Assembly (NCBI GenBank): GCA_018398765.1
Contig: JAHBMJ010005848.1
Span: forward strand, 1-62,642
DNA length: 62,642 nucleotides
From: Chromera velia
Lineage: Eukaryota > Sar > Chromeraceae
Direction: 5' to 3'
Below, one piece after another: positions 1-12,500 of the stretch (position 1 is its first letter; each line of letters opens with the position of its first letter). The translations under genes were made by a program, and so were the position numbers. The notes under the pieces are model-generated. The model did not search any database. It was not told the DNA's origin and worked only from the letters and a program-made list of their open reading frames with translations.

Positions 1-2
1 TG

Positions 3-2240
3 TGGAATACCGAGAAGAGGGGGTGGGAGTTTGGCGGGGAAACGGATGAAGTGAGAGTTGTCACGTCTATTGAGTCCTTTGTCGGTGTGATGGGGGAAGA
101 CGATGGAGAGATGATTGCCGATTCCGGGGCCTCGAAGAGTCTCGTTCCCCCCTCGTTTGACAGGTATGTTGTTTCGTATGTTGACCAGGCTGTCTCGTTT
201 CGTCTCGCCTCTGATGCTGCCCCCCTCTCTGTGAGAGGGGTCAAGACATTTCACCTTCCGTTTGTCGATGAATGGGGTGGTGTGCGCATCGTTTCTGAGG
301 AAGGGTGTAGTTACGAGTCAATCGGTCGTCCATTGTTTGCTTGTGGGAGAAGAAAGTTGTCTCTTCTAGGAGAGGAGAGTTCCTCTGAACCTGGATGGGT
401 CTGGTTAAAGGATGTGCATGGGGAGAGGTTTCGTTCTCCTGTTGATCAGATGGGCAATGTTCCAATTCTCCGTCTTACGAAGGTCAAGGAAGCGGTTATT
501 GCTGCCAACGTTTGTCTTTTTGTTTCTCCCTGTCCCCTCCAACAGTCTGCTCTCTCTTGGCAGGCAGAGATTTCTCCTGAAAACAGATCGCACCTTTTGT
601 TTGCCCTTCACTCCCGTCTCGGTCATGCGACTGGGCAACGTTTGGAGGCCACATTGAAGGAGAAGGAGGTGGAGGTACAATTTTCTGCGAAAGAGTGCAA
701 AGAGGTGAGAGACACGTGCAAAGCGTGTCGTGTTGTGAACTTTCGGAGGAGAAAGTTGAAGAGAAGAGGTGTAGCAGCGGGGACGCGAAAGCATTCTCGC
801 AAGGGGGATGAGTCTTCTGTTCATGAGGATGATAAAGAGAAAGAGCCAGAGCCTGCGAGTCCGGGGGGGCAGTTCAACACCGACATCTACCATGACCTGA
901 AGGATATGAAGAGAAAGGGGATCGGGGGGTTTTGTTACGTGTCTGTCATTGTTGATTTACAGACACAAAGGAAATCGTTGTGGGTGCTGCGGTCGAAAGA
1001 TCACGCAGTGCGTCACCTGATCTCCTGGACTCGTCGGTGGGAGAAAGCCGGCAAGGGGAAGCCGAAGGTCGTGCACTTAGACAACGGAGGCGAGTTCATT
1101 TCTGATCTCTACCTCTTGTTTTGTTTGTCAGTTGAGGGAGGGGGGATTGCAACTCAGTTCGGTCCTCCTCTCACTCCCGAAGTGCAGGCATTTGTTGAGA
1201 GAGTGAATGACGATTTCTTTTTTCTTTTGAACAAACTTTAAGTTCTCTTTCAGCGTTTTCTTCCCTTTTATCTCTGGCCTGTCTTCATCCCTGGAATTGC
1301 TAATTCTCTGAATGAGGTTGTTCACGGCTGGACTGACCTTTCCCCGAATTGTGCTCTTTTTTGTGTGCGTTCAGGGGTGCCCCCTGTTACCCCGGGGGAT
1401 GTTGTTCGCTTGTCCGATCCCTTTCACCGTCAGCGTTTCGTTGCTGGCGGTCCTGTCAAAAAGAGTGAGAGAGCTCTTTTCGGTGGGGTGATCAGTCCGC
1501 AGTCCATCTCTGTGTTGATTCGGAGAGAAAGACAGTGGAGGCCTCTTCGCGTTCACCCCAGCTACATTCAGATGGAGTCGTGTTTAGGGGTGGAGCGTAT
1601 TGATTTTGACGAAGATGGCAGAAGCGATGTGGTTGCAGAGAGGGAGACAGATTCCGTTGTGGGAAGAGGATCCGTTTGGGTTGGTTGGGGAGAAGAAAAC
1701 AACCAGTCAGATGCAGACAATGCAGAAACTGGGGGTGAAGCGTCTGATGAGGACGTTTCTCATCCAGTCCGTCAGCTCCCTCGTTTTCTTCGAGGCGTTC
1801 GCGTGCCTCGTTTGCAGGGTATTCTTGCCCGATGGTCAGATGGGGCCCTGTTCCCAGGGCAGATTGTGAGGGAGGGGGAAAAGCAAGTGAGGAGCATCAC
1901 AGCAGCACGGTTGAAGCAGAGGGATGATGGAAGTTTCTTTCCTGCCGAGCTGGAGACAGTAAAGCAGAAAGACATTGTGGAGCGGTTCGAGCTCCCCGCT
2001 GATGAACAGCTTCCCCCTGCCGTGCTTGACAGACTTGCTGAGCAGGCACCTCCTGTGCCTGATCCTATCCCCCCTGTCCCTTCAGACAAAGTCCCGGTAG
2101 ACGTTGATATCGTTGCCAACCAGGCAGCCGAGGAAGCAAATACCGCCGAGTTCCTTCGGTGGTCTGAGATGTCCAAATCTCAGAGGAGGAATCAGATCCG
2201 TGAGCGCAGAAGGCGAAAGAGAGAGATAAAGGAAGCACGG
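3..2240 (+). pseudogene. Copia pol, 5' half: aspartic protease, GAG-pre-integrase, integrase
   Basis: One frame runs from the window edge to the gypsy insertion point and is broken only by an in-frame TAA at 1239-1241. Early in the frame is DSGASKSLVP, a retroviral-type protease active site. Then comes a GAG-pre-integrase zinc-binding pattern (LHSRLGH... followed by C-x6-C-x2-C). The integrase core has Asp in FNTDIYHD, Asp in HLDNGGEF and Glu in VERVND. The part after the stop reads smoothly (PGIANSLNEVVHG...) and passes into an acidic linker ending in KEAR at 2240. The stop sits where CAA (Gln) would be one C-to-T change away. Excising the gypsy element and one ACGG target copy joins codon CGG (2238-2240) in frame to ATT at 18398. 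Domain assignment is firm; the N-terminus is outside the window. Confidence 0.88.
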
Positions 2241-3132
2241 TGAACTGCGCTAGTCGGACTTCGTGTCTGAGCCAGGCAGCCAGGTAAAGCTAGAAGAGAA
2301 CGGGGCGCCAAAGAGCCTAGAATGAACACTCACAGAGAGCCAATTGATTGAAGTTGTTTATGTAAGAAGGTTCAAGACTGAGTTCGATTTTAGACCGGGT
2401 TCAGATTCTTCTAAGTCAGAAGTTCAGTTCAGAGTGAGAATCGAATCTAAGGTTCAGAGAGAATCCTTTAAAGTTCAGAGCCGCATCCTTCGACGAGCTT
2501 GAAATCTCCATTTCCAAATCGCACTTCAATTTTATTTTTTTATTTCAATCTGATTTTTCAGATTTTTCTGTTGGATATGTCCGTCCGATTTTCTGGACCC
2601 GTCTGATTTTCCGGACACGTCCGATTTTCCGGACACGTCCGATTTTCCAGACGCATCCGATTTTCCAGATGCGTCCAATTTTCCGGATATGTCTAACGCC
2701 TGATCCAGCGGCCTTGATCATCTTTCCAAGTGGTCTCAAATTGTGATTTTGCCTGCAACACTTACTGTATCTAGCATGCTCCTAGGTGTGCTCCAATTGA
2801 GCTTAAACTCGTTTGGATCCCGTTCCTGCAATTCTATATTTATTTATTTCTTTATGATTATAATCAATGTATTTAATTCATTTCTTTTTCTTATTTCACT
2901 TCTTCTTTATTTTCAAAAATAATTATTCACTAAATCTTTCTAAATAAATCTATTTTCTTTAATTATTTTTTATTTTTCTTTTAGACTAAGTACTGTCTTT
3001 ATTTTTACTAGCTGATCAATAATTTAATTCATCTATATTTACTAAACTAATTTAATAATTTCTTTACTTTTAAACTAAGACCATTAGCGATTTCCTCTGT
3101 ATATTTCTAAGAGTCTAAAATGCAACGGAACA
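2241..3132 (-). repeat. 3' LTR of the gypsy element
   Basis: 892 bp, TG...CA ended on the plus strand, matching 17502-18393 with 23 differences by eye (about 97.4% identity): 21 transitions and 2 transversions. The centre (2585-2692) holds six 18-bp tandem units of the type CCGATTTTCCGGACACGT. The inner side (about 2830-3110) is very A+T rich. It starts directly after target copy ACGG (2237-2240). Confidence 0.93.
2585..2692. repeat. Six 18-bp tandem repeats inside the LTR
   Basis: Six consecutive units of 18 bp, consensus CCGATTTTCCGGACACGT, vary mainly at the TCCGGA/TCCAGA and ACGCGT/ACACGT positions. The same array occurs at 17846-17953 in the other LTR and inverted at about 24380-24490 in the truncated LTR. 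The unit contains the palindrome TCCGGA. A role as transcriptional or recombination sites is only a guess. Confidence 0.85.
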
Positions 3133-3146
3133 CGTCCCCCTTTCTT
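3133..3146 (-). other. Polypurine tract of the gypsy element
   Basis: Read on the minus strand this is AAGAAAGGGGGACG, ending directly at the inner edge of the 3' LTR. That is the position and composition expected for plus-strand priming. Confidence 0.75.
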
Positions 3147-4572
3147 AAGACTGCAGTCCTTGGCGGTTTAAAATAAAAGCGCAATCAATAACCGGTCTAG
3201 TGATTCAAGAAACTTGACTAGGAAGCTTGAACAACCCGCTGGAATAAAGCACTTCACAATGATAGGAACATTGATCAACGCCAGTTGCATGTCAATCCAT
3301 AGAGCAATGCACTGTGACCATAAGGTGGGACAAAATTCATGCATGCAACCAAACTACCAGGGCAAAATTGTGAAGCTGCAGCGCAATCCGAACAGAACAA
3401 AGATGCACATCACTGAGCAGCCACACCCAACAAGAGACCAGCACTGCAACGGAACACACAACTGACAGAACACATGAAACGCAAAGCACACACAACGCTT
3501 CTTGAAACAACGGAACACACATCCCCCTTTCTTAAGCCTCTTTTATAACGCCTTTGGCAGAAATCAGGATCAACAACTTGCCTTTCCTTTTTTCTTTTTG
3601 ACCAATCGTTGACGACCTTTCTTCAGGCCAAAAAGCCACTGGCAAGACAAGAATTGGAAGAACTAACGACCAGAAAATCTTATCAACACAGGAATGAGTA
3701 AGTCAACCACACTTTTTTACTTATTCTTTTTCCTATTTCACTCCCTCCATATGTACAAACACCCCACAACAGAATGCGAGAAAGGCAGGAGAAGAGAAGA
3801 CGAAGACGGAGGAGACAAGGAAGACTAGTGGACAAGCAAACACATTGTCAAGATTCAAAACGAGCCGATTCATCCTTCCGATCTCCCTCTCCGTTGACAT
3901 GGCTTGACACGAGCAAACCCCTTTCCCCCCCTAGAGTAGGAAGAGAAGAACAGATTCACCATTCAGTGGCATTCACTGGTGTATGACAGCGGCAGCATCT
4001 CATGCTTCCAAAAGAGTAACAGAAAAGAATATGTCAAAACACAAAAAGAAAGAACAAAACTATCCTTCAAGGCCCTCCTTTATCTGCAGCAACCTCCTTG
4101 TCATGAGGAAGACAGCATGATGGAGCAAGAGAAAGATGGTGAAGGAGAACAAACGGGGAAAAGGAATCTAAAAAAAAAAAAAAAACTAAAACGATCAGAG
4201 AAATGATTGGTCGTTTAGAGCTCTCCTCCGAGGTTGCAGTTCGTGTTGTTCTCGTAGATCTCACTCTCCAATACCAGTGTAGACGCTGGGCTTGAAAACG
4301 ATTTTTTTGTTAGTCTTCTTGGCGATGTGGATCGAAGGCCTACTCATAGCGGGAGGAGCAGATGCGCTCGAGGCCGTGCTCTCTCGAGTCCTCTGACAGA
4401 GTTGGCAAAAATATCGACCCTCATCCTCCAGCTCGTCAAGAGTCTCAAAAGGCAGTACTTTCCTGAGGACTCCTACCCCCAGAGCCGGGTGGAATTGGTC
4501 CACAAGACACTCGCAGAACCCCAAAAGAGCCTGCACGTACACCCCCCGGTGGTTTGAGACCTGCCAGCCCGG
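3147..4572. other. Gypsy internal sequence without recognised gene
   Basis: No coding region could be supported. At 3507-3536 there is a second near-copy of the LTR end plus polypurine tract (ACAACGGAACACACATCCCC then CTTTCTTAAG), matching 3122-3147 with a small insertion. A run of 15 A occurs near 4172-4186. Confidence 0.6.
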
Positions 4573-6333
4573 TTAGACTTGCCCAAGGGGGGTCCTCCAC
4601 CCTGGCCCGAGAGGCAGCTCATCGAGAAACAGGCCCGTGCCTGGATTGATCTCTCTGTCAGAGTTGATGGTGGGGAAGTCGAAGGGCGGAGTCAGAGAAG
4701 GGAAAGGAGTTCCCGGTCTGCCAACGGGACTGCCTCCCTGAAGAGCTTGTTCGAGACCGTGTGCCTCCTGATCCTGTGCTTCTTGATCAAGGAGGGCCAA
4801 AGCTCTTCCGATGGTGTTCATATCTGACTCATCGATGCCCTGACACCACAGACGTGCGCCCTCCTCCTCGTTCTTATCGTCAATATTCGTATTCTTATTC
4901 ATCTCGGTGGCGGTGATGGTAGCAGTCACGGCAACGATGCTCTCAGACTGCTGCCCAGTCTGCTTATAGTAGGGGCAGTCAGGGAATCTGCAGGGGCCGG
5001 AGCCGCAGAAGTGCTGTGCCGGGTCGTACTCACGCCGACGCTTGGAGGGGCGGTCTTCGTTCATCTCGTTCTTATCCTCTTCCTCTTCCTCCTCCTCATC
5101 GATGTCCATCTCGGAGGGCTCGGACACGGGGCTGAGGACAGGAGACGCAATCACGGGATGGAGCACTGCTACTGCTCCCACATCCCGCTCCGGTGTAGAA
5201 CTCGTCACAGCTGCTGCAGCAGCCGCTACAGGAGGAGTAGATGCGGAAGGAGGAAGCGGAGGATGAACTTCATGTCCATCAGAATTGGAGTCGGAGGTGG
5301 AGGTTGCCTTGGGGTTGATGGCAGTGCTGATAAATGGCCGATCTGCATATAGACGAGCAATTTCCGGCACCCCAGCCAGAAATGTCAGATATCCTGTCTG
5401 AGCATTCTCAGACGAATGGCCGATGGGAAGGGCGGGGGCGACGAAGTCTGCGTTCTTCCAAAGGAGGGGGGGCTTTCACGGGTCGGCGCACTCCTCCGCC
5501 ACTTTGTACACCCAGCTGAGCACCCCCTTCTTAAGGATCTCGATGGGCCGGGCCGCCGTGGATGGCTTGCCATCCTTCATGGGAGGGCCCTGATGCAAGA
5601 CTCCCACGAAACCCTCATCAGCGGCCTTGCTGTACGGGAGGTTGTAAAAGACCATGCAGCCCACCTCCTCATTCGTACAGCGGCCTTCGTAGTCGGCTAG
5701 GTAGTCGGTAATGATCCAGTTCGGCTCAATGCGGGGATCCAGAGCTTCCAGAGCCTGTGCGGCGTTGTTTGGGATACCATGGAAATTATACCCGTTATAG
5801 AGAGCCACCCCCGACTCGACATTGAGCATGAGAATGTTATCCTCAGCCCGTACCACCACAATGGTGGCGTGGCAGAACTCGATGCAACCGACGACATAGC
5901 TGGTGGCATGTTTGTTCGCACCGGCCTTGTTCGCCTCGCACTTCTGCTTGCACATCCTCTCTCGGAGAGCAATGAAGAAGTTGTGAGCGTGCTCGTTCAG
6001 CCATGCTACGTTGACCATAGCCAGTGCTATCAGGAGGCCGACTGGGAGGGAGACCCTCCAGATATCGAAGAAGGTGAATGAATTCCACCCGACGCGGTGA
6101 ACATTCACGATCTTTGAAACTGTCCAAGAGCCGAATGACTTCAACATGTCAAAGGCAGGCTTGCCGTTTCGATCGAGGATGATTGCCTCTCTCTATTCCC
6201 ACTCGTGGTTCTTGACTAATCCACGGAATTCTAAAGGGAGGAACTGATTGAGGTATCTCTCTGCCTCCCGGCCCAGATGTCTGGCATCGGTCTGCCAGCG
6301 ATAGTCCAAGCTGCGGCTGGGGCGGGTGGGCAT
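4573..6333 (-). pseudogene. Accessory ORF downstream of pol in the gypsy element, function unknown
   Basis: A single minus-strand frame of about 587 codons runs from ATG at 6333 to a stop at 4573-4575, interrupted only by TAG (6193-6195) and TGA (5476-5478). An in-frame TGA lies just upstream of the ATG, supporting the start. The N-terminal half has a hydrophobic stretch (about residues 90-110, VSLPVGLLIALAMVNVAWL) and a conserved-looking globular segment ending near YNLPYSKAADEGF. The C-terminal part is Ser/Pro/Ala rich, has an Asp/Glu run (DIDEEEEEEEDKNE), a basic SKRRRE patch that could be an NLS, and a C-x4-C-x4-C group (CGSGPCRFPDC). I do not recognise the family. By position it could be an env-like or captured host gene; nothing in the sequence proves either. 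Confidence 0.7.
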
Positions 6334-7120
6334 TTCTCAAAAGAAGACGAAGAATGTGGAGGATGGCTTTGCAACACAATTCTAAAAAGAACAGAAGAGG
6401 CCTTTCAAGCTGCTGAACTACGCCACTCTGAATCCAATGAGCTTTCAGTATGAGAGAACCACTTCACATCAACAAACTGGGAGGTTGGGTTGGCTTGACC
6501 TTTCAGCAATCTGGCGGATTTTCTTGACATGGAGATCTGTTTTCTGCATGCTGTCTGGTTTTTCGGACCTTTTTGAGCGTCCTTTTCATCGGACAACACC
6601 TGTGTGTCCGATGTATCGGACGGACCCCAGAAGCCATTTTCTGCATGTTTTTGCCATGATACACCTTTCTGATTTATTAGTGCCTTTTTCCTGAATACTC
6701 TAAGGCTGCGACGCGAACGTTGTGGTTGGATTTAATGTTTATGGGGGACGACTGGGGCCTTTCTATGTATTTTCTGAACTGCCCTCACGCGTTGCTTGGC
6801 ATGCAGGCTACCGCGATGTATTTGTGCATGCAGTTGACTTCAAAAGCTCATGCAGACTCTTTCTGGCAGCCTCTTCTTCTGTTCCATCTTCCACTTCTTT
6901 ACTCAGTCAGATTTGGTTGTATGGACCGGGTTGCCCTTTGTGTTTGGTTGCCTTCTGTTTGGTTGTTTTCTTTCTCTGGAGCCTTATTTCTTGGCTGGTG
7001 CTTTGTGGAGGAACTTTCATGGCTCGAGATCTTTGGCGTGGCTGGCTTCTCTGTCTGCAGGTTTGTGCGTATTCATGACCCTCCTCCCGCAGAGTGCAGG
7101 CAGGATTTTTGAAGTTTCTG

Positions 7121-7260
7121 GAGAAGAGGGTGTCCCCCTTTCTCAGCTGGCCCCGAGAAGAGGGTGTCCCCCTTTCTCAACTGTCCCAGAGGAGAAGGTG
7201 TTCCCTTCTCTCAGCTGTCTCAGAGGAGAAAGTGTCCTTTTCCCTCACCTGGTCCCCCGA
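7121..7260. repeat. Short tandem repeat, four units of 34-37 bp
   Basis: Units begin at about 7121, 7155, 7192 and 7226 and share GAGAAGAGGGTGTCCCCCTT followed by CTCAGCTG. The last two units have diverged. Confidence 0.75.
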
Positions 7261-8859
7261 AATTTCGGCAAAGGGAAAATTTCTTGGATTTTTTCAGTTG
7301 TCCTAGGCATCAATGCGCCACCCCTTCGGACCCCTCGTGAGGAAACGCGATTTCCGGGGTTTTTGGTTTTCGCTCTGTACTTGTAGCTGGCAGCGTTCTT
7401 CAGGTTCTCGGTTCACGTTTCTGACCTCTGCTTCAAGTTGTCTCTGCAAGCATCTTATTTGTACATCTGGAGTTAGTATTCAGCCCCCCCCTATACAATC
7501 TATGTTGGAGCAGCTCATTGGATGTCTGTTATGGAAACAGTGGTGGTCGATGAGCTGAGCACTATGTGTTTTTACTATGCTTGGCCCTCTTTTTGCGTGG
7601 TTGCAGGTGAGACAGCTGTGGCTTGAGATGGTGCTCGTGGTGTTCGAGTCCCTTCTCTCCAACTTCTAGCTATCAAGGTCAGTGGCTCTCTTGTTAGATC
7701 GGCCAGATATGCGGGATCGAACCGCTTCTGCCATCCTAGTCGGATCTGGCAGGGCGCATCTCCCTCTTCTTGCCAGTCCTATTGATTGTTCTGTCTACGG
7801 TGCCTCGCTTCAGACTCTCTGCACTTGAGTTTGGGATTTTTATTTGGATCGGCCAACAAGTCGGGCTCGTTACCGCTTCTGCCGTCCTGATGAGTGGGAC
7901 CCGAAGCCAGAGCGCCTTACCTCTGACCACCCGAACACTCACCGCCCTGGTTTGTTCCATGTCCCTCTTCGCAAGGGGATTTTCGACCCTCTGCGGTACT
8001 GCTCCTCCCAAATGCTTGCCTGTTACTTCAATCATTTTATTTATTGAAAAATAGTTACACAGATGCATTCATGAAGCTGAGATGCATTGATTTATCGTTT
8101 AATAATGTTTGTTCTTTATGTATTCATAGTTCGGGTTCTGATTTTTTTCAGGCTGAGTATGTTAATCTCTCATGAGGGGTGACTTGTTGTCAGCTCCCTC
8201 TTATTTGAATTTCAATCTCTTTCATCATTTTACACTTCTTGATGTGTCTCTCCACTTCTGCCTCTCGATACATTCATGTTTTTGATAAGCTCAAGGGCTT
8301 TTGTTTCTTCTTCGCCCAACGATACTGACTCTTGATGGTCAGTCGGCTTCTCCTCATAACTTCTCTATACCTTGTGCCTCTCGATGCAGAACACTACGGT
8401 GTTGTTCGAGGGCTCCCGTTTTTTTTTCTGGTTTCTTCAGGGCAGCGCCTCACTCGGTGAGGGCTGGGAGAAGAGTGGAGCGTGTAGCAACGCTTCCTTC
8501 TCTTTTTACGTGGAACAGGGCCATCCAGGTTCGATGCCCTTGCGGGTGCTCCTCTCGTTGGGGCCCGCTAATCGAGGACCGTTATCTGCACCGCCTGCTC
8601 TAATCCAGGCTTTATTTTTACTTCTAATCAACTCTGATGCTTGAGGAACTGTTTGCTTTTGACTGTTTTCTTTCTTTCCAACTTGGTTCTTTTAGTTTTT
8701 TCATCCATTTATCCATGAAGACTCAAGATGCATACCATGGTGTCATGAAAAGAAGAAGATCAGAAGGAAACAGAAGAAATGAACCATTTATGAAAGAAAG
8801 AGAGTGAGAGACAGAAAGAAGAAAAGAAAAGGATAGAAGGGGAGAAGGAAAGGGAGGGA

Positions 8860-8862
<3 letters not shown>

Positions 8863-8897
<35 letters not shown>
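8863..8897. repeat. (AG)n microsatellite
   Basis: An uninterrupted alternating AG tract embedded in a longer purine-rich stretch (about 8740-8920). Confidence 0.9.
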
Positions 8898-8900
<3 letters not shown>

Positions 8901-9550
8901 AAGAAAGAGAGGAGAGCCTGTTTAGGTAAAAGCCAAAGACGCCCCTTTTGGTATGGTCGACGACCGCAATCCAGTCTTCTCCTCAGCGAAGACCCTTAAG
9001 AAGATGTGGTGAGTGAGAAGAGTCGCGATGAAGCGACAAAAAGCCGATAGAAAAGAGAAAGAGAGAGAGAGGTAGAGTGCCGGAGACGGCTGTTCGATCG
9101 AACCGGTGTGTGGTTCTTGTGCTCGCTTCTGCTTCTTTAGGATGACGTAGACGGACTCTATTTTGCAGGTAGCGAGTCCGCAAGAAGGCGTTCTGGGCAT
9201 CGATCCTCAAGGTTAAAAACCGGTGGCTGGGAGACTCCGGTGTCTGTTCTTTCAGGAGCTCTCGGTAAGTTGGTGGTGGAGAAGTCAGGTTGGAGACGGC
9301 AAATCGGATGTTTTGGCAATCCGATGGAAGGGTGGCGATTCCAGAACAAAAGCGCTCGTTTTCCTCAGTCTTAATAAACTTTGTATGCGGTAACGATGTC
9401 TGCTTATCAGCACGCAGTGCTGCAATGCGTTATTTCTTTTTAAACTGGTGGTTGAATCTCGTTTTTCGTGCCGTCTCTTTTTTTTTCAGCTACGGTAACC
9501 TTCAAAGCGACGCGTTTTCTGCCGTCTCCGTCCTTCTGGCTTGCATTTCT

Positions 9551-12500
9551 TCACGCCCATCTTTTCTTTCCCTGTTTCCCTTCTTCTTTTCTTTGCAGGA
9601 AGTCAGCCACCTCATCGGGGCAATCTACATCCCGCTCGTAAGTCCAATATCTTCCTGGCCAGCCTTTGTAGATCAAGAGGTACTCTTTCTTCCCATTGTG
9701 CATTCTTTCTCCACACACTTCCTCTACCTCGTATTCTTTTTGATCGTCGTAGTCTGTTTCTTCCTCTACCTCCTTTCTAGCCTTTTTGTTTCCATATTGT
9801 TGGTTTGCTTTCTTTCTTTTTCTCCCTTTGGCGACGGGCTTTCCTCCTTCTTCTCCATCTTCGAGTTCTCTTCCTTCCTCGTCACTGGTGATTTCTTCCT
9901 CACTTCTGTTACTGCTATCTGCTTCTTCCTCTTCTTCCTTACCATCACTTTCTTCTTCTTTGTTTCTCTCCTCGATTTCGTAACTCTCTTTGAGGTTTCT
10001 TGACAAGAAAGGTTTGAGTCGCCGTCTGCTGACAGTCATTGTGTTTTGTGCTCCGGGCCGACGAACGCTAACGGCCCCAGAGTGTAAGATGTTCATCACC
10101 AGATAGGGCCCATCATAGGAAGGAGACAGTCTCTTACTGAGTTTCCTATCTTTCCGCGTTCCTCAAAGTAGCCAAACAAAGTCACCCTTCTTGAACTGAT
10201 AGATCTTCTTTGGGTCGTACTTCAGTCTCTGCCGCATTCCGTTTTGTGCAGCAAGTTCAAAAATCTCTCTGTTTTCTTTGTTGTTCTCTCTCAGTTCGGC
10301 CAGTACCTCCATATAGTCCTCAAGGAGAAACCCTTTGTCGGTTTCCAGGTCAGTGAGCAAGCGAATGGGGTGATTGACATCGACCCCCATCAGAATTCGG
10401 AAAGGACTTTGGCCAATGCTGGTGTGATAGGTACTGTTATGTGAGTACTGAGCCATCGGGAGATATGTTATCCATTCCTTTTCGTTCTTGCTGACAAACT
10501 TGGCAATGCAGTCTTTCACGTTCAAATTGATTCGTTCGACTTTTCCTTATGTTTCTGGAGAGAACGCACTGCTGACTACCCTTTTCGTCCCCACTAGCTA
10601 ACAGATTGAGTGAATGATGGGGTCAAGCAAATTGCTTCCTCGGTCACTCTGGAGTTGGATGGGTACTCTCCAATGACAGAAGAGATGACTGATGATCTTT
10701 CTTGCGATTGTGACTGCCTTTTGGTTTGGAAGTGCTATCAACTCGACCCATCTACTGCAGCTGTCTACCAAAATGAGGATGTATTTCATTCCGTCTGTCG
10801 AGGCTGGAAGAGGACCCATCAAATCGATAATCCATGACTGCAGAGGCGCTTCAGTCATCAGTTGAGGTTCGTACTGATACTGTCCTTTCCCCTTCTTCCT
10901 TTTCTGGCACTCTTTGCAGGTGCGCACGAAGGTGTACACGTCCGTGTACATGTTNGCCCAGTAGTACTTGTCTGAGAGGTCCTTGATCATCCGGTGGAGT
11001 CCTTGATGACCTCCAAGGAGATGCCGATGTGAGTCACCAAGGAGGCTTTCCTTCATGCTCTCTGGCACCGCAAGGAGAAATCTCATTCCCTTCTCCCTTC
11101 CATTCAGGGGCGGGAGGACACGATAGACAAGGTCGTTGTGTAGTGTATACAAAGGAGCCTGTGCTACTAAACGGAAGCGTTCCTTGTACGTCATCCCCTC
11201 TGGTATTTCTCCTTCTCTCAGGTACTGATACATTCTGTTCAAGCCTTGATCCTTCCTCTGCAAGTCCTTGACTTCTTCTGGTGAGTGCGGTGTGGTCAGC
11301 ATCGGGACAGAGAATGGCCGGGATTCTCTTTCTGTTTCTTTTTCCTCATCGGTTTTGTCTGCCGTTTCCCCCTTTTTCTTTTGCCCCCGAGTTTCCTTCT
11401 TGTTCTTGGTTGCCTGAGTGGCTGCAACGATGACTGATATTTCCGATTCCTCTTCTGCCTCCCGAGGAGGGTGGTTTTCATTTATCAAACAGCCTCTTGT
11501 CAATGCGTCTGCTGCCGCATTTGATTTTCCTTTCCTGTGTTTGAACTCAAACGAATAGCCTGATAGTTTCAAGGCTATCCGCGTGAGTCTTGGTGAAATC
11601 TGTCTGTTTTTGAGTACCCATTGCAAAGCCAAGTGATCGCTGTGCACGACAAAATCCCTTCCGTAGAGCCAGGGCTTGAAACGTTCAACACCCATGAGGA
11701 TAGCAAGCATCTCGAGCTCACTTATATGGTAGTTCTTTTCTATGCAGGTGCACCGCCTGGAACTATACGCAATGACATACTCGCGTCCGTCATCGTCTTC
11801 TTGAGAGAGAATGGCACTGAGAGCGTCATTACTGGCGTCGCATACCAGGATGAAAGGTCGGTCCCATCGAGGGTGCTGAAGGACAGGTGGAGAGATCAGC
11901 ATTTTCTTCATTCTCTCGAATGCGTTTTGATGACAGGTCTCCCACTGGAATTTCATATTTTTCCGAGTGAGGTCGTACAGAGGGGAGGCGATAGCGGCGT
12001 AATTGAGACAAAATTTTTTATAGTAGTTGCAGAGGCCAAGCCACCCTCGAAGCTCTCTGATATTCTTTGGGGGTGTAGCTTCCTCAATCGTTTTTGTCTT
12101 TTCCTTTGAAGGAAGAATCCCTGTCGGGGTTATGCGGTGCCCCAAATATTCTACCTCCAGTGCTGCGAACTTACACTTCGAAAAACTGACTTTTGCTTTG
12201 ATTCTTTGCAGGCGGTCGAGGACAGCTTTCAAGTCCTTCAAGTGAGTGGCAAAGTCGGGGCTGGATGAGAGGATGTCGTCCATGAACAAGAACGTGGTCG
12301 TCCCGATCAGTCCTCTGAAGAGTCTCTTGATGGCGGACTGCAGCAGAGCAGGCCCACTTTGAACGCCAAACGGGAGTCGGCTGAACTGGTAAGCTCCCCT
12401 TCCAGCAATAGAGAAAGCTGTTTTACCCTTGTCTTCTTTCTTCAGTTTCAGCTGTGTGTACGCACTCGAAAGGTCGATGACTGAATGAATCTTCCGCCCT

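Larger units (their letters stand above)
6334..9550. other. Gypsy internal sequence between the accessory ORF and the chromodomain end
   Basis: About 3.2 kb with no gene I can support on either strand. It contains a 34-37-bp tandem repeat (7121-7260) and a GA tract (8863-8897). Short open stretches near 8980-9350 (minus) are too weak to name. A third, unrecognised insertion could be hidden here. Confidence 0.5.

Noticed and set aside
6720-7386. Overlapping hydrophobic plus-strand open frames
   Set aside because: Several frames are open at once, none has a good start or known domain, and the 3' part covers a tandem repeat inside the gypsy element.
8922-9349. Minus-strand fragments resembling a copia RT start (DAQNAFL...YLQNRV)
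   Set aside because: The match is short, the frames are inconsistent and no neighbouring RT motif follows.
9290-10003. 237-codon plus-strand frame rich in Phe, Leu and Ser
   Set aside because: Antisense to the acidic linker and chromodomain of gypsy pol; the hydrophobic look comes from reversed Glu/Lys codons.
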